Of a stretch of 64,000 nt of DNA, positions 45,566-54,514 are shown one piece after another (position 1 is the first letter of the stretch; the number at the start of each line of letters is the position of its first letter). The stretch is taken from positions 13,309 through 77,308 of the forward strand of contig JAOAIO010000001.1 in NCBI GenBank assembly GCA_026414665.1. Reading direction: 5' to 3'. The translations under genes were made by a program, and so were the position numbers. The stretch is from Azovibrio sp. GTDB taxonomy: Bacteria > Pseudomonadota > Gammaproteobacteria > Burkholderiales > Rhodocyclaceae. Under the pieces are notes generated by a model that had not been told where the DNA came from, did not search any database, and was given only the letters and a program-made list of their open reading frames with translations.

Positions 45566-46330
45566 ATGCCGCGCCGTCCGGTACTGCCCGCAGTCCTGCT
45601 GTGCGCCCTGCTGGCCGCGCCGGCGGCCCAGGCGGGCCTCTTCGACGACAAGGAGGCCCGCCAGCAGATCGCCGATCTGAAGGCCCAAGCCGAACAACGC
45701 TTCGATACCCAGGCCAAGGGCCAGCTCGAACTGGCGAGCCAGATCATCGCCTTGCGCGAGGAGCTCGCGCGGCTGCACGGCCAGGTCGAAACCTTGAGCT
45801 ACGAGAACGAGCAGCTCAAGAAACGCCAGCAAGACCTATATCTCGATCTCGATGCGCGCTTGCGTAAGCTCGAACCCAGCCCGCCGACCGCCGCTGCCGC
45901 GCCAGCCGCCGAAGGCGGGAGCAGCGATACCGCCACCAGCGCCCGGGGTGGCGACCCGATGGCCGAGTCCAAGGCTTATGAGGCCGCCCTCAATTTGTTC
46001 AAGAATGCCAAGTACAAGGAAGCCGCCCAGGCTTTCGAGCGTTTCGTCAAGGATTACCCGCATAGCGACCTCGCGCCGAATGCCCAGTTCTGGCTGGGCA
46101 ACGCCTGGTATGCGCAAAAGGAGTGCAAGAAGGCCATCGACGCCCAGCTCGTGGTCACGAGCCGTTGGCCCGATTCGCTCCGGGCGCCCGACGCCATGCT
46201 CGCCATCGCCGATTGCCAGCGCGACTGGGGTAACGTCCAGGCAGCGCGGCGCACGCTAACTAGCCTGGTGGCCAAATATCCCGATTCCAAGGCGGCGGCC
46301 CAGGCCCGGCAACGGCTAGGGCAGAAATAA
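45566..46330 (+). CDS. cpoB: Cell division coordinator CpoB (YbgF)
   Basis: 254-aa periplasmic protein. Signal peptide MPRRPVLPAVLLCALLAAPAAQA, a trimeric coiled-coil region (about 30-105: ARQQIADLKAQAEQRFDTQ, ETLSYENEQLKKRQQDLYLDLDARLRKLE), then three TPR repeats (YEAALNLFKNAKYKEAAQAFERFVKDYPHSDL...). The ATG at 45566 is 2 nt after the pal stop. In E. coli it links Tol function to PBP1B. Confidence 0.95.
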   Translation: MPRRPVLPAVLLCALLAAPAAQAGLFDDKEARQQIADLKAQAEQRFDTQAKGQLELASQIIALREELARLHGQVETLSYENEQLKKRQQDLYLDLDARLRKLEPSPPTAAAAPAAEGGSSDTATSARGGDPMAESKAYEAALNLFKNAKYKEAAQAFERFVKDYPHSDLAPNAQFWLGNAWYAQKECKKAIDAQLVVTSRWPDSLRAPDAMLAIADCQRDWGNVQAARRTLTSLVAKYPDSKAAAQARQRLGQK

Positions 46331-46987
46331 GTGGCGCCGGATACGCCCCGTTCGCTGCGCGTCAGCGAGATTTTCTTTTCCCTGCAAGGCGAGGGCTCGC
46401 GGGTCGGCTTGCCGACCGTGTTCGTGCGTCTGACGGGCTGCCCTTTGCGCTGCACCTGGTGCGATACCTCCCATGCCTTTAGCGGTGGCCAAAGCATGAG
46501 CCTGGCGGCCATTTTGGCGCGCGTGGCGGAGTTCCCTACCCGCCAGGTCTGCGTCACCGGTGGCGAGCCCTTGGCGCAGAAAGCCTGTCTCGACCTGCTC
46601 ACGGCGCTGTGCGACCGGGGCTACGATGTCGCGCTGGAAACTTCCGGGGCGCTCGATGTGAGCCTGGTGGATCCGCGCGTGTCGCGCATCATGGATTTGA
46701 AGGCGCCGGGCTCCGGCGAGGCTAAGCGCAATCGTTGGGAAAATCTCGCCTATCTTCGCCCGCACGACGAGCTCAAGATCATCATCGCTTGCCGCGCCGA
46801 CTATGAGTGGGCCAAGGCTCAGCTTGCGAAGTACGATCTCGCCCGGCGCTGCCCGGTGCTCCTATCGCCGGCCCAGGGGCTGATCGAGCCGCGCGAGTTG
46901 GCGGAATGGATCTTGGCCGATGGCCTGCCGGTGCGTTTCCAGTTGCAGCTGCACAAGTGCCTCTGGGGTAACATTCCGGGCAGGTGA
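46331..46987 (+). CDS. queE: 7-carboxy-7-deazaguanine synthase QueE
   Basis: 218-aa radical SAM enzyme of the queuosine/preQ0 pathway, converting CPH4 to CDG. The cluster motif CPLRCTWC (Cys37, Cys41, Cys44) is the CxxxCxxC form and is preceded by SEIFFSLQGEGSRVGLPTVFVRL. The start is GTG 46331, immediately after the cpoB TAA, with AGGG 9 nt upstream inside cpoB. queC lies two genes downstream. Confidence 0.95.
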   Translation: MAPDTPRSLRVSEIFFSLQGEGSRVGLPTVFVRLTGCPLRCTWCDTSHAFSGGQSMSLAAILARVAEFPTRQVCVTGGEPLAQKACLDLLTALCDRGYDVALETSGALDVSLVDPRVSRIMDLKAPGSGEAKRNRWENLAYLRPHDELKIIIACRADYEWAKAQLAKYDLARRCPVLLSPAQGLIEPRELAEWILADGLPVRFQLQLHKCLWGNIPGR

Positions 46988-47009
46988 AAGCCCGCAAGAA
47001 AGGCCTGTC

Positions 47010-47372
47010 ATGGACACGAACCGCCGCCAGTTTTCGCGCATCCACTTTAGCGCCGAGGGCCGGCTTTTCTTCCCGGGTGGGGAGGCGCCGGTCGAGGTCG
47101 TCGATCTTTCCCTCAAAGGCGTTTTGCTGCGCTTAGCGCGTCCGGTCGCGCTACAGCCTGGGCAGCGCGCTACCTTGCGCGTGGCGCTGGCCGCAAGTGG
47201 CGAGGGCATCCGCATGGAGACTACGGTGGCGCATAGCGAAGGCCAGAATGTCGGCTTGCGTTGCATCGAAATCGATCTGGACAGCATCACGCACTTGCGC
47301 CGCTTGGTGGAACTCAACCTCGGCGATGAAGCCCTCTTGCATCGGGAGTTGGAATCGCTCGTGCGATCCTGA
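47010..47372 (+). CDS. PilZ-domain c-di-GMP binding protein
   Basis: 120-aa PilZ protein. The RxxxR arm is in NRRQFSRI and the second motif DLSLKG matches [D/N]xSxxG, so c-di-GMP binding is expected. The ATG at 47010 starts the recognisable domain. It is inserted between queE and queC with no evident pathway link, and could act downstream of the c-di-GMP protein at 15.5-18.9 kb (speculative). Confidence 0.85.
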   Translation: MDTNRRQFSRIHFSAEGRLFFPGGEAPVEVVDLSLKGVLLRLARPVALQPGQRATLRVALAASGEGIRMETTVAHSEGQNVGLRCIEIDLDSITHLRRLVELNLGDEALLHRELESLVRS

Positions 47373-47419
47373 GCCGCCGTGCCTATCGGGCTGCGGTTTT
47401 CGCGGTGCAGCAAACGCGG

Positions 47420-47425
47420 TATAGT
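47420..47425 (+). promoter_or_regulatory. Predicted -10 box of queC
   Basis: TATAGT lies 11 bases ahead of the queC ATG. With a usual 6-8-nt spacing, transcription would start about 5 nt before the start codon, giving a nearly leaderless mRNA. The -35 region (TTTTCG, 47397-47402) is weak. Confidence 0.4.
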
Positions 47426-47436
47426 CCGCACCCATC

Positions 47437-48114
47437 ATGCAGCCCAAAGCCGTCGTTCTTCTCTCGGGCGGACTCGATTCCGCCACTTGCCTTGCCGAAG
47501 CCAGACACTGCGGTTTTGCCGCCTATTGCCTGTCGTTCGATTACGGCCAGCGGCACCGGGCCGAGCTCGACGCGGCCGCGCGGGTCGCCCAGGCTCTGGG
47601 GGCGGTCGAGCATCGGGTCTTGCAGCTGGATCTGCGCCAGTTCGGCGGTTCCGCCCTCACGGATACGAAACTGGACGTGCCCGTGGACGGCTTGCATCCG
47701 GGCATTCCCATCACCTATGTGCCGGCCCGCAACACCATCATGCTTTCCCTCGCCCTGGCCTGGGCCGAGGTGCTCGACAGCCGTGACCTGTTCGTCGGGG
47801 TGAATGCCGTCGATTATTCCGGCTACCCGGATTGTCGTCCCGAATACATCGCTGCGTTCGAGGCTATGGCGAACTTGGCTACCCGGGCCGGGGTCGAAGG
47901 CCACAAGCTGACCGTGCATACGCCGCTCATGCGCTTGTCCAAAGCGGACATCATCTTGCTCGGGCAGCGGCTTGGCGTCGATTACAGCCTGACCGTCTCC
48001 TGCTATCAGGCCGACGTGCAGGGGCGCGCCTGCGGGGTCTGCGACTCCTGCCGCTTGCGCCGCGCCGGCTTTGCCGCCGCTGGGGTGGTGGACCCTACTC
48101 GCTATCGGGATTGA
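47437..48114 (+). CDS. queC: 7-cyano-7-deazaguanine synthase QueC
   Basis: 225-aa ATP-dependent enzyme making preQ0 from CDG and ammonia. The PP-loop is [10 protein letters not shown] (residues 8-17). The zinc site uses Cys189, Cys199, Cys202 and Cys205 in [34 protein letters not shown] and [18 protein letters not shown] are family segments. It is followed 5 nt later by the YeeE/YedE gene. Confidence 0.97.
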   Translation: MQPKAVVLLSGGLDSATCLAEARHCGFAAYCLSFDYGQRHRAELDAAARVAQALGAVEHRVLQLDLRQFGGSALTDTKLDVPVDGLHPGIPITYVPARNTIMLSLALAWAEVLDSRDLFVGVNAVDYSGYPDCRPEYIAAFEAMANLATRAGVEGHKLTVHTPLMRLSKADIILLGQRLGVDYSLTVSCYQADVQGRACGVCDSCRLRRAGFAAAGVVDPTRYRD

Positions 48115-48119
48115 AAATC

Positions 48120-49235
48120 ATGGAAGCTGTCTCCAGCGTTTCGACCTCAACCCTTCTCTGGCTCGTCTTTGCCGCCGCCTTCGCCTTCGGTCTGATTGGG
48201 CAGCGCACCCATTTTTGCACCATGGGCGCGATTTCCGACATCGTGAATATGGAGGACTGGACGCGGATGCGCCAGTGGCTCCTGGCCATCGCCGTCGCCG
48301 TGCTGGGCAGCGCCGCGCTGCATGGGGCCGGGCTCATCGATCTCGATAAGAGCATCTACCGCGGCGCCAACTTCACATGGCTGGCCTATCTCATCGGCGG
48401 CTTCACCTTCGGCATCGGCATGGTGCTGGCCTCCGGTTGCGGCTCTAAGACCTTGATCCGTGTCGGCGGCGGCAATCTCAAGTCGCTCGTGGTCATGCTC
48501 GTGCTCGCCGTGTCGGCCTACATCACCATGCGCGGCATTCTTGGGGTGTTGCGTGCCAATGTGCTCGAGCCCGTCGCGTTCACGCTCGAAGGCGGGCAAG
48601 ACATCCCCAACCTGCTCGAAACCGGGCTGGGCATCGCTCCGGGCACGGCGCTTGCCGTAAGCGCTTTGGCGGTCGGTGGGGCGCTCTTGTTCTTCGTATT
48701 CCGGCAGCGCGATTTCCTCGCCTTCGACAACCTGCTCGCCGGCATCGGCACCGGTCTCGTCATCGTCGCTTGCTGGTATATCAGCGGCCACCTCGGCTAC
48801 TTGCCGGAAGACCCAGAAACGCTGGAAGAAGCTTTCCGCGCCACCAACTCCGGGCGCATGGAGTCGCTTACCTTCGTGGCGCCCCAGGCCTATACGCTGG
48901 AGCTGCTCATGTTTTGGTCCGACGCCAGCCGCAAGGTCACGCTCGCCATTGCCTCGGTGCTGGGCGTTATTTGTGGTTCCTGTGCCTATGCCGTGGCGAC
49001 CCGCAGCTTTCGCTGGGAAGGCTTTCGGGATGTGGAAGACACGGCCAATCACCTGATTGGCGGCGTGCTCATGGGCTTTGGCGGGGTCACGGCGATGGGC
49101 TGCTCGGTGGGGCAGGGCATTACCGGCTTTTCTACCTTGGCGTTGGGCTCCATCGTCACCTTCGCCGCCATCGTCGCCGGGGCATGGGCGGCGCTCAAGT
49201 ACCAATACTGGCGGGCGATGCGCGCCGATGCCTAA
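48120..49235 (+). CDS. YeeE/YedE family sulfur-compound (thiosulfate) transporter
   Basis: 371-aa polytopic protein. The conserved cysteine-bearing segments are QRTHFCTMGAISD, VLASGCGSKTLIRVGGGN and AMGCSVGQGITGFSTLALGS. In structurally studied YeeE these cysteines relay thiosulfate through the membrane. The duplicated fold (two halves, each with a GCxxG-type loop) is complete. Family members also serve selenium metabolism. It begins 5 nt after queC. Confidence 0.88.
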   Translation: MEAVSSVSTSTLLWLVFAAAFAFGLIGQRTHFCTMGAISDIVNMEDWTRMRQWLLAIAVAVLGSAALHGAGLIDLDKSIYRGANFTWLAYLIGGFTFGIGMVLASGCGSKTLIRVGGGNLKSLVVMLVLAVSAYITMRGILGVLRANVLEPVAFTLEGGQDIPNLLETGLGIAPGTALAVSALAVGGALLFFVFRQRDFLAFDNLLAGIGTGLVIVACWYISGHLGYLPEDPETLEEAFRATNSGRMESLTFVAPQAYTLELLMFWSDASRKVTLAIASVLGVICGSCAYAVATRSFRWEGFRDVEDTANHLIGGVLMGFGGVTAMGCSVGQGITGFSTLALGSIVTFAAIVAGAWAALKYQYWRAMRADA

Positions 49236-49256
49236 GGCGCGTCGGCCGCCTTTGGC

Positions 49257-49730
49257 TCATTGTGGCGTGCCTTGGCTGAGCAAGAGGCGGATGACGCGCA
49301 CGGTTTCCAGGTCGGAAGCGTGATAGGCCGACTTGACGTATTCGAGATAGGCGCCATCCGGCCCTTCTTGCGCCAGCGTGGTTTGGTAAGTAAAGCGCAG
49401 ATACAAGGCGCCGGGCTGCGGTTCTTCGAGGCGGATCACGAGTGAGCCGCCGGCATGATCGGGGCCGGCTTCGATATCGAAGCGAAGCCATTCTTCCGCC
49501 ACGAAGCTGACCTGATCGCGGATGCGCGTCGCGCCGAAATCGAGCTCGCGCGCGCAGCCTGATTCGCTGCGCGCGAGCATGGTGCAGGCCACGAGCCCGG
49601 GTAAAAAGAGCATAGGGTTTTCCACCCGCTGCCATAAGCCCCGCCAGAGCTGCGCCCGGGTCAAGGGCGCGAGCATGGGTTGGGCGGGGTCGTTGATTGC
49701 CACGAGATGTTCAAAGTACATGGGGCGCAT
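49257..49730 (-). CDS. SRPBCC/AtaL-like (DUF1857) protein
   Basis: 157 aa from ATG 49730 (preceded by AGG at 4 nt) or 154 aa from ATG 49721. The sequence MYFEHLVAINDPAQPMLAPLTRAQLWRGLWQRVENPMLFLPGL is typical of the AtaL/DUF1857 branch of the START/SRPBCC fold, a hydrophobic-ligand-binding fold. No catalytic role is known. It is divergent from the pseudouridine synthase gene and convergent with the YeeE/YedE gene. Confidence 0.8.
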   Translation of the reverse strand: MRPMYFEHLVAINDPAQPMLAPLTRAQLWRGLWQRVENPMLFLPGLVACTMLARSESGCARELDFGATRIRDQVSFVAEEWLRFDIEAGPDHAGGSLVIRLEEPQPGALYLRFTYQTTLAQEGPDGAYLEYVKSAYHASDLETVRVIRLLLSQGTPQ

Positions 49731-49784
49731 TTTGCCTGGCTGTGTTCTACCTGTCACGGCGGCTGCCCGTGGTAGCATCGGCCC

Positions 49785-50492
49785 ATGCAGATCGAACGCC
49801 TCCTTCAGCAGCAAGGCTTCGGCACGCGCAAGGCGTGCCGCAGCCTCGTGCGCCGCGGTCGCTTCGCCGTCGCCGGGCAAGTCATCGACGACCCTTTCCG
49901 CGATATCGACCCGGCTGGCCTCGTGTTCACGGTCGATGGCCAGGACTGGCCCTACCGCGACAAGGCCGTCATCCTCTTGCACAAGCCGGCAGGGTATGAA
50001 TGCTCGACACGGCCGCGGCACCATCCGGGCGTGCACACCCTGCTGCCGCCCCAGTTCCTGGCGCGCAACGTGCAGTGCATCGGCCGCCTCGATGCCGATA
50101 CTACGGGGTTGTTGTTGCTCACCGACGATGGCCCGCTCATCCATGCGCTCTCGTCGCCTAAGCGCAAGGTGCCCAAGGTGTACCGCGTCACGCTGCGCCA
50201 TCCGCTCGAGGAGGCTCAGCGCCAGGTCCTGCTGGCCGGGGTCGTGCTCAACGACGACCCGGAGCCGGCCTGCGCCGTGGCCGCCGAGCTGGTCGATCCG
50301 CACACGCTCATGCTGACGCTCACCGAAGGCCGCTATCACCAAGTCAAGCGTATGCTCGCTGCGGTCGGCAACCGTGTCGAAGCGCTCTGCCGCGTTGCCG
50401 TCGGGGGCTTGGCCTTGCCCGCCGATCTGCCGCCAGGGACGTGGCGCTGGCTCGATGCCGCTGATCTGGAGCGGCTCTGGAGCAAGACATGA
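49785..50492 (+). CDS. RsuA-type 16S rRNA pseudouridine synthase
   Basis: 235 aa. An N-terminal S4 domain (ERLLQQQGFGTRKACRSLVRRGRFAV) is followed by the catalytic motif CIGRLDADTTGLLLLTDDG (catalytic Asp) and the EGRYHQVKRMLAAVGNRVEAL segment. Family and length fit RsuA (pseudouridine 516 of 16S rRNA), but an RluE/F-type target cannot be excluded. The stop overlaps the oxyR start by 4 nt. Confidence 0.9.
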   Translation: MQIERLLQQQGFGTRKACRSLVRRGRFAVAGQVIDDPFRDIDPAGLVFTVDGQDWPYRDKAVILLHKPAGYECSTRPRHHPGVHTLLPPQFLARNVQCIGRLDADTTGLLLLTDDGPLIHALSSPKRKVPKVYRVTLRHPLEEAQRQVLLAGVVLNDDPEPACAVAAELVDPHTLMLTLTEGRYHQVKRMLAAVGNRVEALCRVAVGGLALPADLPPGTWRWLDAADLERLWSKT

Positions 50493-51403
50493 CCTTGACG
50501 GAACTGCGTTACATCGTCGCGCTCGCCCGCGAACGCCATTTCGGCCGAGCTGCCGAGCGTTGCCATGTCAGCCAGCCGACCTTGTCGGTGGCGGTGAAAA
50601 AGCTCGAGGAGCGGCTGGAGGTACTCTTGTTCGAGCGCACGCCCGGCGATATCCGTCTCACCCCCGTGGGTGAGCGGGTGTGCGCTCAAGCCGAGAAAGT
50701 CCTGGCCGAGGCGGCGCGGGTCGAGGAACTGGCGCAACTGGGCAAGGATCCGCTCGTGGGGCCCTTGCGATTGGGCGTCATCTATACCATCGCGCCCTAT
50801 TTGCTGCCGCGCTTGATTCCTGCGCTGCATCGCCTGGCACCGCGTATGCCGCTCTATCTACAGGAGAATTTCACGCACCGCCTGGCCGAGGCACTCAAGA
50901 GCGGCGAGCTCGACGCCGCCATCGTCGCCGCGCCGTTCGAGGAGCCGGGCATCGTCACGCGGGCGCTTTACGATGAGCCGTTCGAGGTTGCCTTGCCGGC
51001 GCAGCACCCGCTTGCTGGGCGCGAGGCGATTGCCAAGGAGGAGATCGATCCAAGCCAGCTACTCATCCTCGGACAGGGCAATTGCTTTCGTGACCAGGTG
51101 GTTTCGGCCTGCCCGCAGCTTACCGCGCCAGGCAAGATCGAGCAGGCCGTCGAGGGTAGCTCGCTCGAAACCATGCGACACATGGTGGCAAGTGGCGCCG
51201 GCATCGCCGTGGTGCCGGCTTCGGCTTCTGCCACTTGGCCGAAGGACGATCCCTTGTTCGTGATTCGGCCTTTCCAGTCGCCCGCGCCGAGCCGGCGCGT
51301 GGTGCTGGCGTGGCGCGTCACCTTTCCTCGGCCGCAAGCCATGGATGTGCTCTACCAGGCAGTTTGCCAGGCACCGCCGACGGGCACGCGCTTCTTGAAA
51401 TAG
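50489..51403 (+). CDS. oxyR: Hydrogen peroxide sensor OxyR (LysR family)
   Basis: 304-aa LysR-type regulator. The N-terminal HTH is ELRYIVALARERHFGRAAERCHVSQPTLSVAVKKLEERL. In the sensor domain GQGNCFRDQVVSACPQ places cysteines at 199 and 208, exactly the redox pair of E. coli OxyR, so peroxide-driven disulfide switching is expected. It is coupled by a 4-nt overlap to the RsuA-like gene and convergent with topB. Confidence 0.93.
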   Translation: MTLTELRYIVALARERHFGRAAERCHVSQPTLSVAVKKLEERLEVLLFERTPGDIRLTPVGERVCAQAEKVLAEAARVEELAQLGKDPLVGPLRLGVIYTIAPYLLPRLIPALHRLAPRMPLYLQENFTHRLAEALKSGELDAAIVAAPFEEPGIVTRALYDEPFEVALPAQHPLAGREAIAKEEIDPSQLLILGQGNCFRDQVVSACPQLTAPGKIEQAVEGSSLETMRHMVASGAGIAVVPASASATWPKDDPLFVIRPFQSPAPSRRVVLAWRVTFPRPQAMDVLYQAVCQAPPTGTRFLK

Positions 51404-51427
51404 GCTGGCGTTGCCGCGTCTTCGGCT

Positions 51428-53971
51428 TTACGCCGCTTCGGTCGCCGTCTTCTTGGCCGGCGCTTTTTTCGGCGTGGCCTTGGGTTCGCGCTTTTCGAAC
51501 TCGAAGCCGACTTTGCCGTCCTTGCCGACGACCAAGAAGGCTGAGAACTTGCGCCGGGTGCGGGCCGAGACGAAGTCCTTGAGGAGATCGGTGCGCCCGT
51601 TTTGTAGCAGCTTTTGCATTTGCGCGCGTTCGATCGGTTGCAGCAGGATCACCTTGCCGGAGCGAAAATCGCAGCGCTTCTCGGCGCCGACCGCCTTGGC
51701 GCAGACGTAGGCGTTGCCGTGCTCATAGACCGGGCTGCCGCACTTGGGACAGTTGCCCAGGGCTTCTTGCGTCGAGAAGTCCACGGTTTCGGCATCGCCT
51801 TCCTCGTCCGCGGCCCCCTGGCCAAAGTCGAATTCGGTCTCGCATTGATCGTTCAGCTTGATGCTGGCGGCAAAGGGGCGGCCCATTTTGTTGCGAAAGC
51901 CGGTGAGCGGACCGATGCTGCGCTGGGTGAGCAGCGTCTCGATTTCCTCGGGCTCGAACTGGCGTCCGGCCACGATCTTCCAGAGCGCGAAGTCGCAGCT
52001 GCCGCACTGAAATTTTTTGTAGGTTTCACGCACTTGGCCGCCGCATTTGGGACAAGGCGCGCGCAGCACGCCGAAATCGCCGGGGATGGTGTCCGAGTCG
52101 TAGGACTTGGCGCGCTCGACGATGAGGCGCGTCATCTCGGCGATTTCCTGCATGAACGCCTGGCGCGACATTTCCCCTTTCTCGATGCGGGCGAGCTTCC
52201 ATTCCCACTCGCCGGTCAATTCCGGCGCGGTGAGCTCGTGGATGCCGAGGCCGTTCAGCAGCGTGAGCAAGGAGAAAGCCTTGGCGGTCGGGATTAGCTC
52301 GCGGCCTTCGCGCAGGATGTATTGCTCGGCGATCAGGTTCTCGATGATCTGGGCCCGCGTCGCCGGGGTTCCCAGACCTCGCCCGGCCATCGCGGCCTTG
52401 AGCTCTTCGTCCTCGACCATCTTGCCCGCGCCTTCCATGGCGGAGAGCAAGGTGGCTTCGGAATAGCGCGGCGGCGGTCGGGTTTCGGCACGCTTGAGTA
52501 CGACTTCCGTGGCGCGGACTTTTTCTTGGGCTTCGACGCGCGCCAGATTGCCGGCTTCGCCCTCCTGGCCTTCCTTGCCATAGACCGCGAGCCAGCCTGG
52601 ATTGACCAGGACCTTGCCTTCGGTCTTGAAGGGATGGCCGGCGACCCGGGTGATGCGGGTCGTCACTTGGTATTCGGCGGCCGGGAAGAATACTGCCAAG
52701 AAACGCTTGACCACGAGGTCATAGAGCTTTTGCTCAGGCTCGGATAGGTTCTTGGGCGCTTGCGTGGTGGGGATGATGGCGAAGTGGTCGCTTACCTTGG
52801 CATTGTTGAAGATGCGCTTGTTGGGCAGTACCCAATTGCGCGCCAGCACCTGATGGGCGAACGGCGCGTAGCGTGCCAGGAGCACCTCGTCGTGGCCTTT
52901 GCCGGCGCCCTCGCCAGTGAGCATGGCGAGCGTGGCCTTGACCGTGCCCAGGTAATCTTCGGGCAGGTGGCGCGAGTCGGTACGCGGATAGGTGAGGACC
53001 TTGTGCTTTTCGTAGAGCGCCTGGGCCAGTCCCAGGGTGTTCTTGGCAGAAAAGCCGAAGCGGGCGTTGGCTTCGCGCTGTAGGCTGGTGAGGTCGAAGA
53101 GCAGCGGCGAGAGGCGCGTTTCCGGCTTCGATTCCTCGCTTACCTCGCCGATCTGGCCGCTACAGGCGGCGCGGATGGCGGCGGCCTTGGCCTCGTCCCA
53201 GATGCGCTCGGCGCGGGCGTGCTCATCGGCGTCGTCCTTGCCCTTGAAGTGTTCGTCGAACCATTTGCCCGTGTATTCGCCGGCCAGGGCGCTGAAGCAG
53301 GCTTCGACTTCCCAGTAGGGGCGAGGTTGAAAGGCACGAATCTTTTTTTCGCGCTCGACGACGATGGCGAGGGTGGGGGTCTGAACCCGGCCGACGGTGG
53401 TCAGGTGAAAGCCGCCGGTCTTGGAGTTGAAGGCGGTCATTGCCCGCGTGCCGTTGATGCCCACCAGCCAGTCGGATTCGGAGCGGCACACGGCGGCATC
53501 GGCGAGGCCTTGCATCTCGGCGCCCGAGCGCAAGTGGGCAAAGCCGTCGCGGATGGCTTGCGGGGTCATGGATTGCAGCCACAGCCGTAATACCGGCTTG
53601 TTCGTCTTGCTGTGCTGGACGATGTAATTGAAGATCAGCTCGCCTTCGCGGCCCGCATCGCAGGCGTTGATCAGCGCGTCTATGTCCTTGCGCTTGATTA
53701 GCTTGGTGAGCAGCTTCAAGCGTGCCTCGGTTTTTTCGATCGGCTTGAGCGTGAAATGGGGCGGAATCACCGGCAGGTGGGCGAACGACCATTTGCCGCG
53801 CTTGACTTCGTATTCTTCCGGGCAAGCCAGTTCGAGCAGGTGGCCGATGGCCGACGAGATCACGTACTCGTCGTTCTCGAAATAATCGTCGTGCTTGGTG
53901 AAACCGCCGAGTGCCTTGGCGATGTCGGCGGCGACGGAGGGTTTTTCGGCAATGATCAGCTTTTTGCCCAT
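51428..53971 (-). CDS. topB: DNA topoisomerase III
   Basis: 847-aa type IA topoisomerase. The Toprim domain starts KKLIIAEKPSVAADIAKALGG with the acidic DAGREGE, and the active-site tyrosine is Tyr328 in VLTYPRTDSRHLPEDY, the same number as in E. coli TopB. The C-terminus adds zinc-ribbon-like units (CPKCGGQVRETYKKFQCGSC; CPKCGSPVYEHGNAYVCAKA) and a Lys/Ala-rich tail (KKAPAKKTATEAA). These make it longer than E. coli TopB (653 aa), as is common in betaproteobacteria. Confidence 0.95.
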   Translation of the reverse strand: MGKKLIIAEKPSVAADIAKALGGFTKHDDYFENDEYVISSAIGHLLELACPEEYEVKRGKWSFAHLPVIPPHFTLKPIEKTEARLKLLTKLIKRKDIDALINACDAGREGELIFNYIVQHSKTNKPVLRLWLQSMTPQAIRDGFAHLRSGAEMQGLADAAVCRSESDWLVGINGTRAMTAFNSKTGGFHLTTVGRVQTPTLAIVVEREKKIRAFQPRPYWEVEACFSALAGEYTGKWFDEHFKGKDDADEHARAERIWDEAKAAAIRAACSGQIGEVSEESKPETRLSPLLFDLTSLQREANARFGFSAKNTLGLAQALYEKHKVLTYPRTDSRHLPEDYLGTVKATLAMLTGEGAGKGHDEVLLARYAPFAHQVLARNWVLPNKRIFNNAKVSDHFAIIPTTQAPKNLSEPEQKLYDLVVKRFLAVFFPAAEYQVTTRITRVAGHPFKTEGKVLVNPGWLAVYGKEGQEGEAGNLARVEAQEKVRATEVVLKRAETRPPPRYSEATLLSAMEGAGKMVEDEELKAAMAGRGLGTPATRAQIIENLIAEQYILREGRELIPTAKAFSLLTLLNGLGIHELTAPELTGEWEWKLARIEKGEMSRQAFMQEIAEMTRLIVERAKSYDSDTIPGDFGVLRAPCPKCGGQVRETYKKFQCGSCDFALWKIVAGRQFEPEEIETLLTQRSIGPLTGFRNKMGRPFAASIKLNDQCETEFDFGQGAADEEGDAETVDFSTQEALGNCPKCGSPVYEHGNAYVCAKAVGAEKRCDFRSGKVILLQPIERAQMQKLLQNGRTDLLKDFVSARTRRKFSAFLVVGKDGKVGFEFEKREPKATPKKAPAKKTATEAA

Positions 53972-54067
53972 GACTGGTTCGGCGCGTGGCCGCCCTGGAA
54001 AAAGTGCGGTGGATGATAAGGGGGCGGGAGGCGGCGTGCAAGCCAGGCCGCCGCTGCCGTGGCGGCG

Positions 54068-54514
54068 CTAATGGTAGGCAGAATCGGCGGCGCCATCGGC
54101 GAGCAGCTCCTCGACGATGAGCGGATCGAGGTCGCGGGTTTGCCACCACAAGACCATGAGCACGATGATCTTGAAACGTTCCAGGGCGATGGGCGGCTCG
54201 GGTAGATCGGCGGCGCGGTCGAGGATCAGCTCCCGCGTCGGCGCGTCGATGACCCCGGCACGTTCGAGGAAAATGAGGAAATCGAGACAGCCAGGCTCGA
54301 AGCGTTCGAGCTCGGCGGCGGTAAACACGCGCAGGCCGTGGCTGGTGAAATGAAGCGGCGCGCTTTGCCGCAGCGCCGCGAGCCAATCGAGCGCGGCGCT
54401 GATGTCGAGCTCGTCGAAGCCGAGCGCCGAAAGCTTGCGGGCCAAGGCTTCCCCCTCGGGATGGGCGGAAAAATCGGAGTAATTTTCGAAAAGGTAGACG
54501 AGGATGTCGATCAT
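54068..54514 (-). CDS. smg: Smg family protein (DUF494)
   Basis: 148 aa with the Smg signature MIDILVYLFENYSDFSAHPEGEALARKLSALGFDELDISAALDWL and the C-terminal WWQTRDLDPLIVEELL. Function unknown. It is classically encoded next to dprA, as here, and the start overlaps the dprA stop by 4 nt. Confidence 0.93.
   Translation of the reverse strand: MIDILVYLFENYSDFSAHPEGEALARKLSALGFDELDISAALDWLAALRQSAPLHFTSHGLRVFTAAELERFEPGCLDFLIFLERAGVIDAPTRELILDRAADLPEPPIALERFKIIVLMVLWWQTRDLDPLIVEELLADGAADSAYH

Noticed and set aside
49229-49252. AAGGCG/CGCCTT hairpin after the YeeE/YedE gene
   Set aside because: Six base pairs with only three T afterwards; too weak to call.
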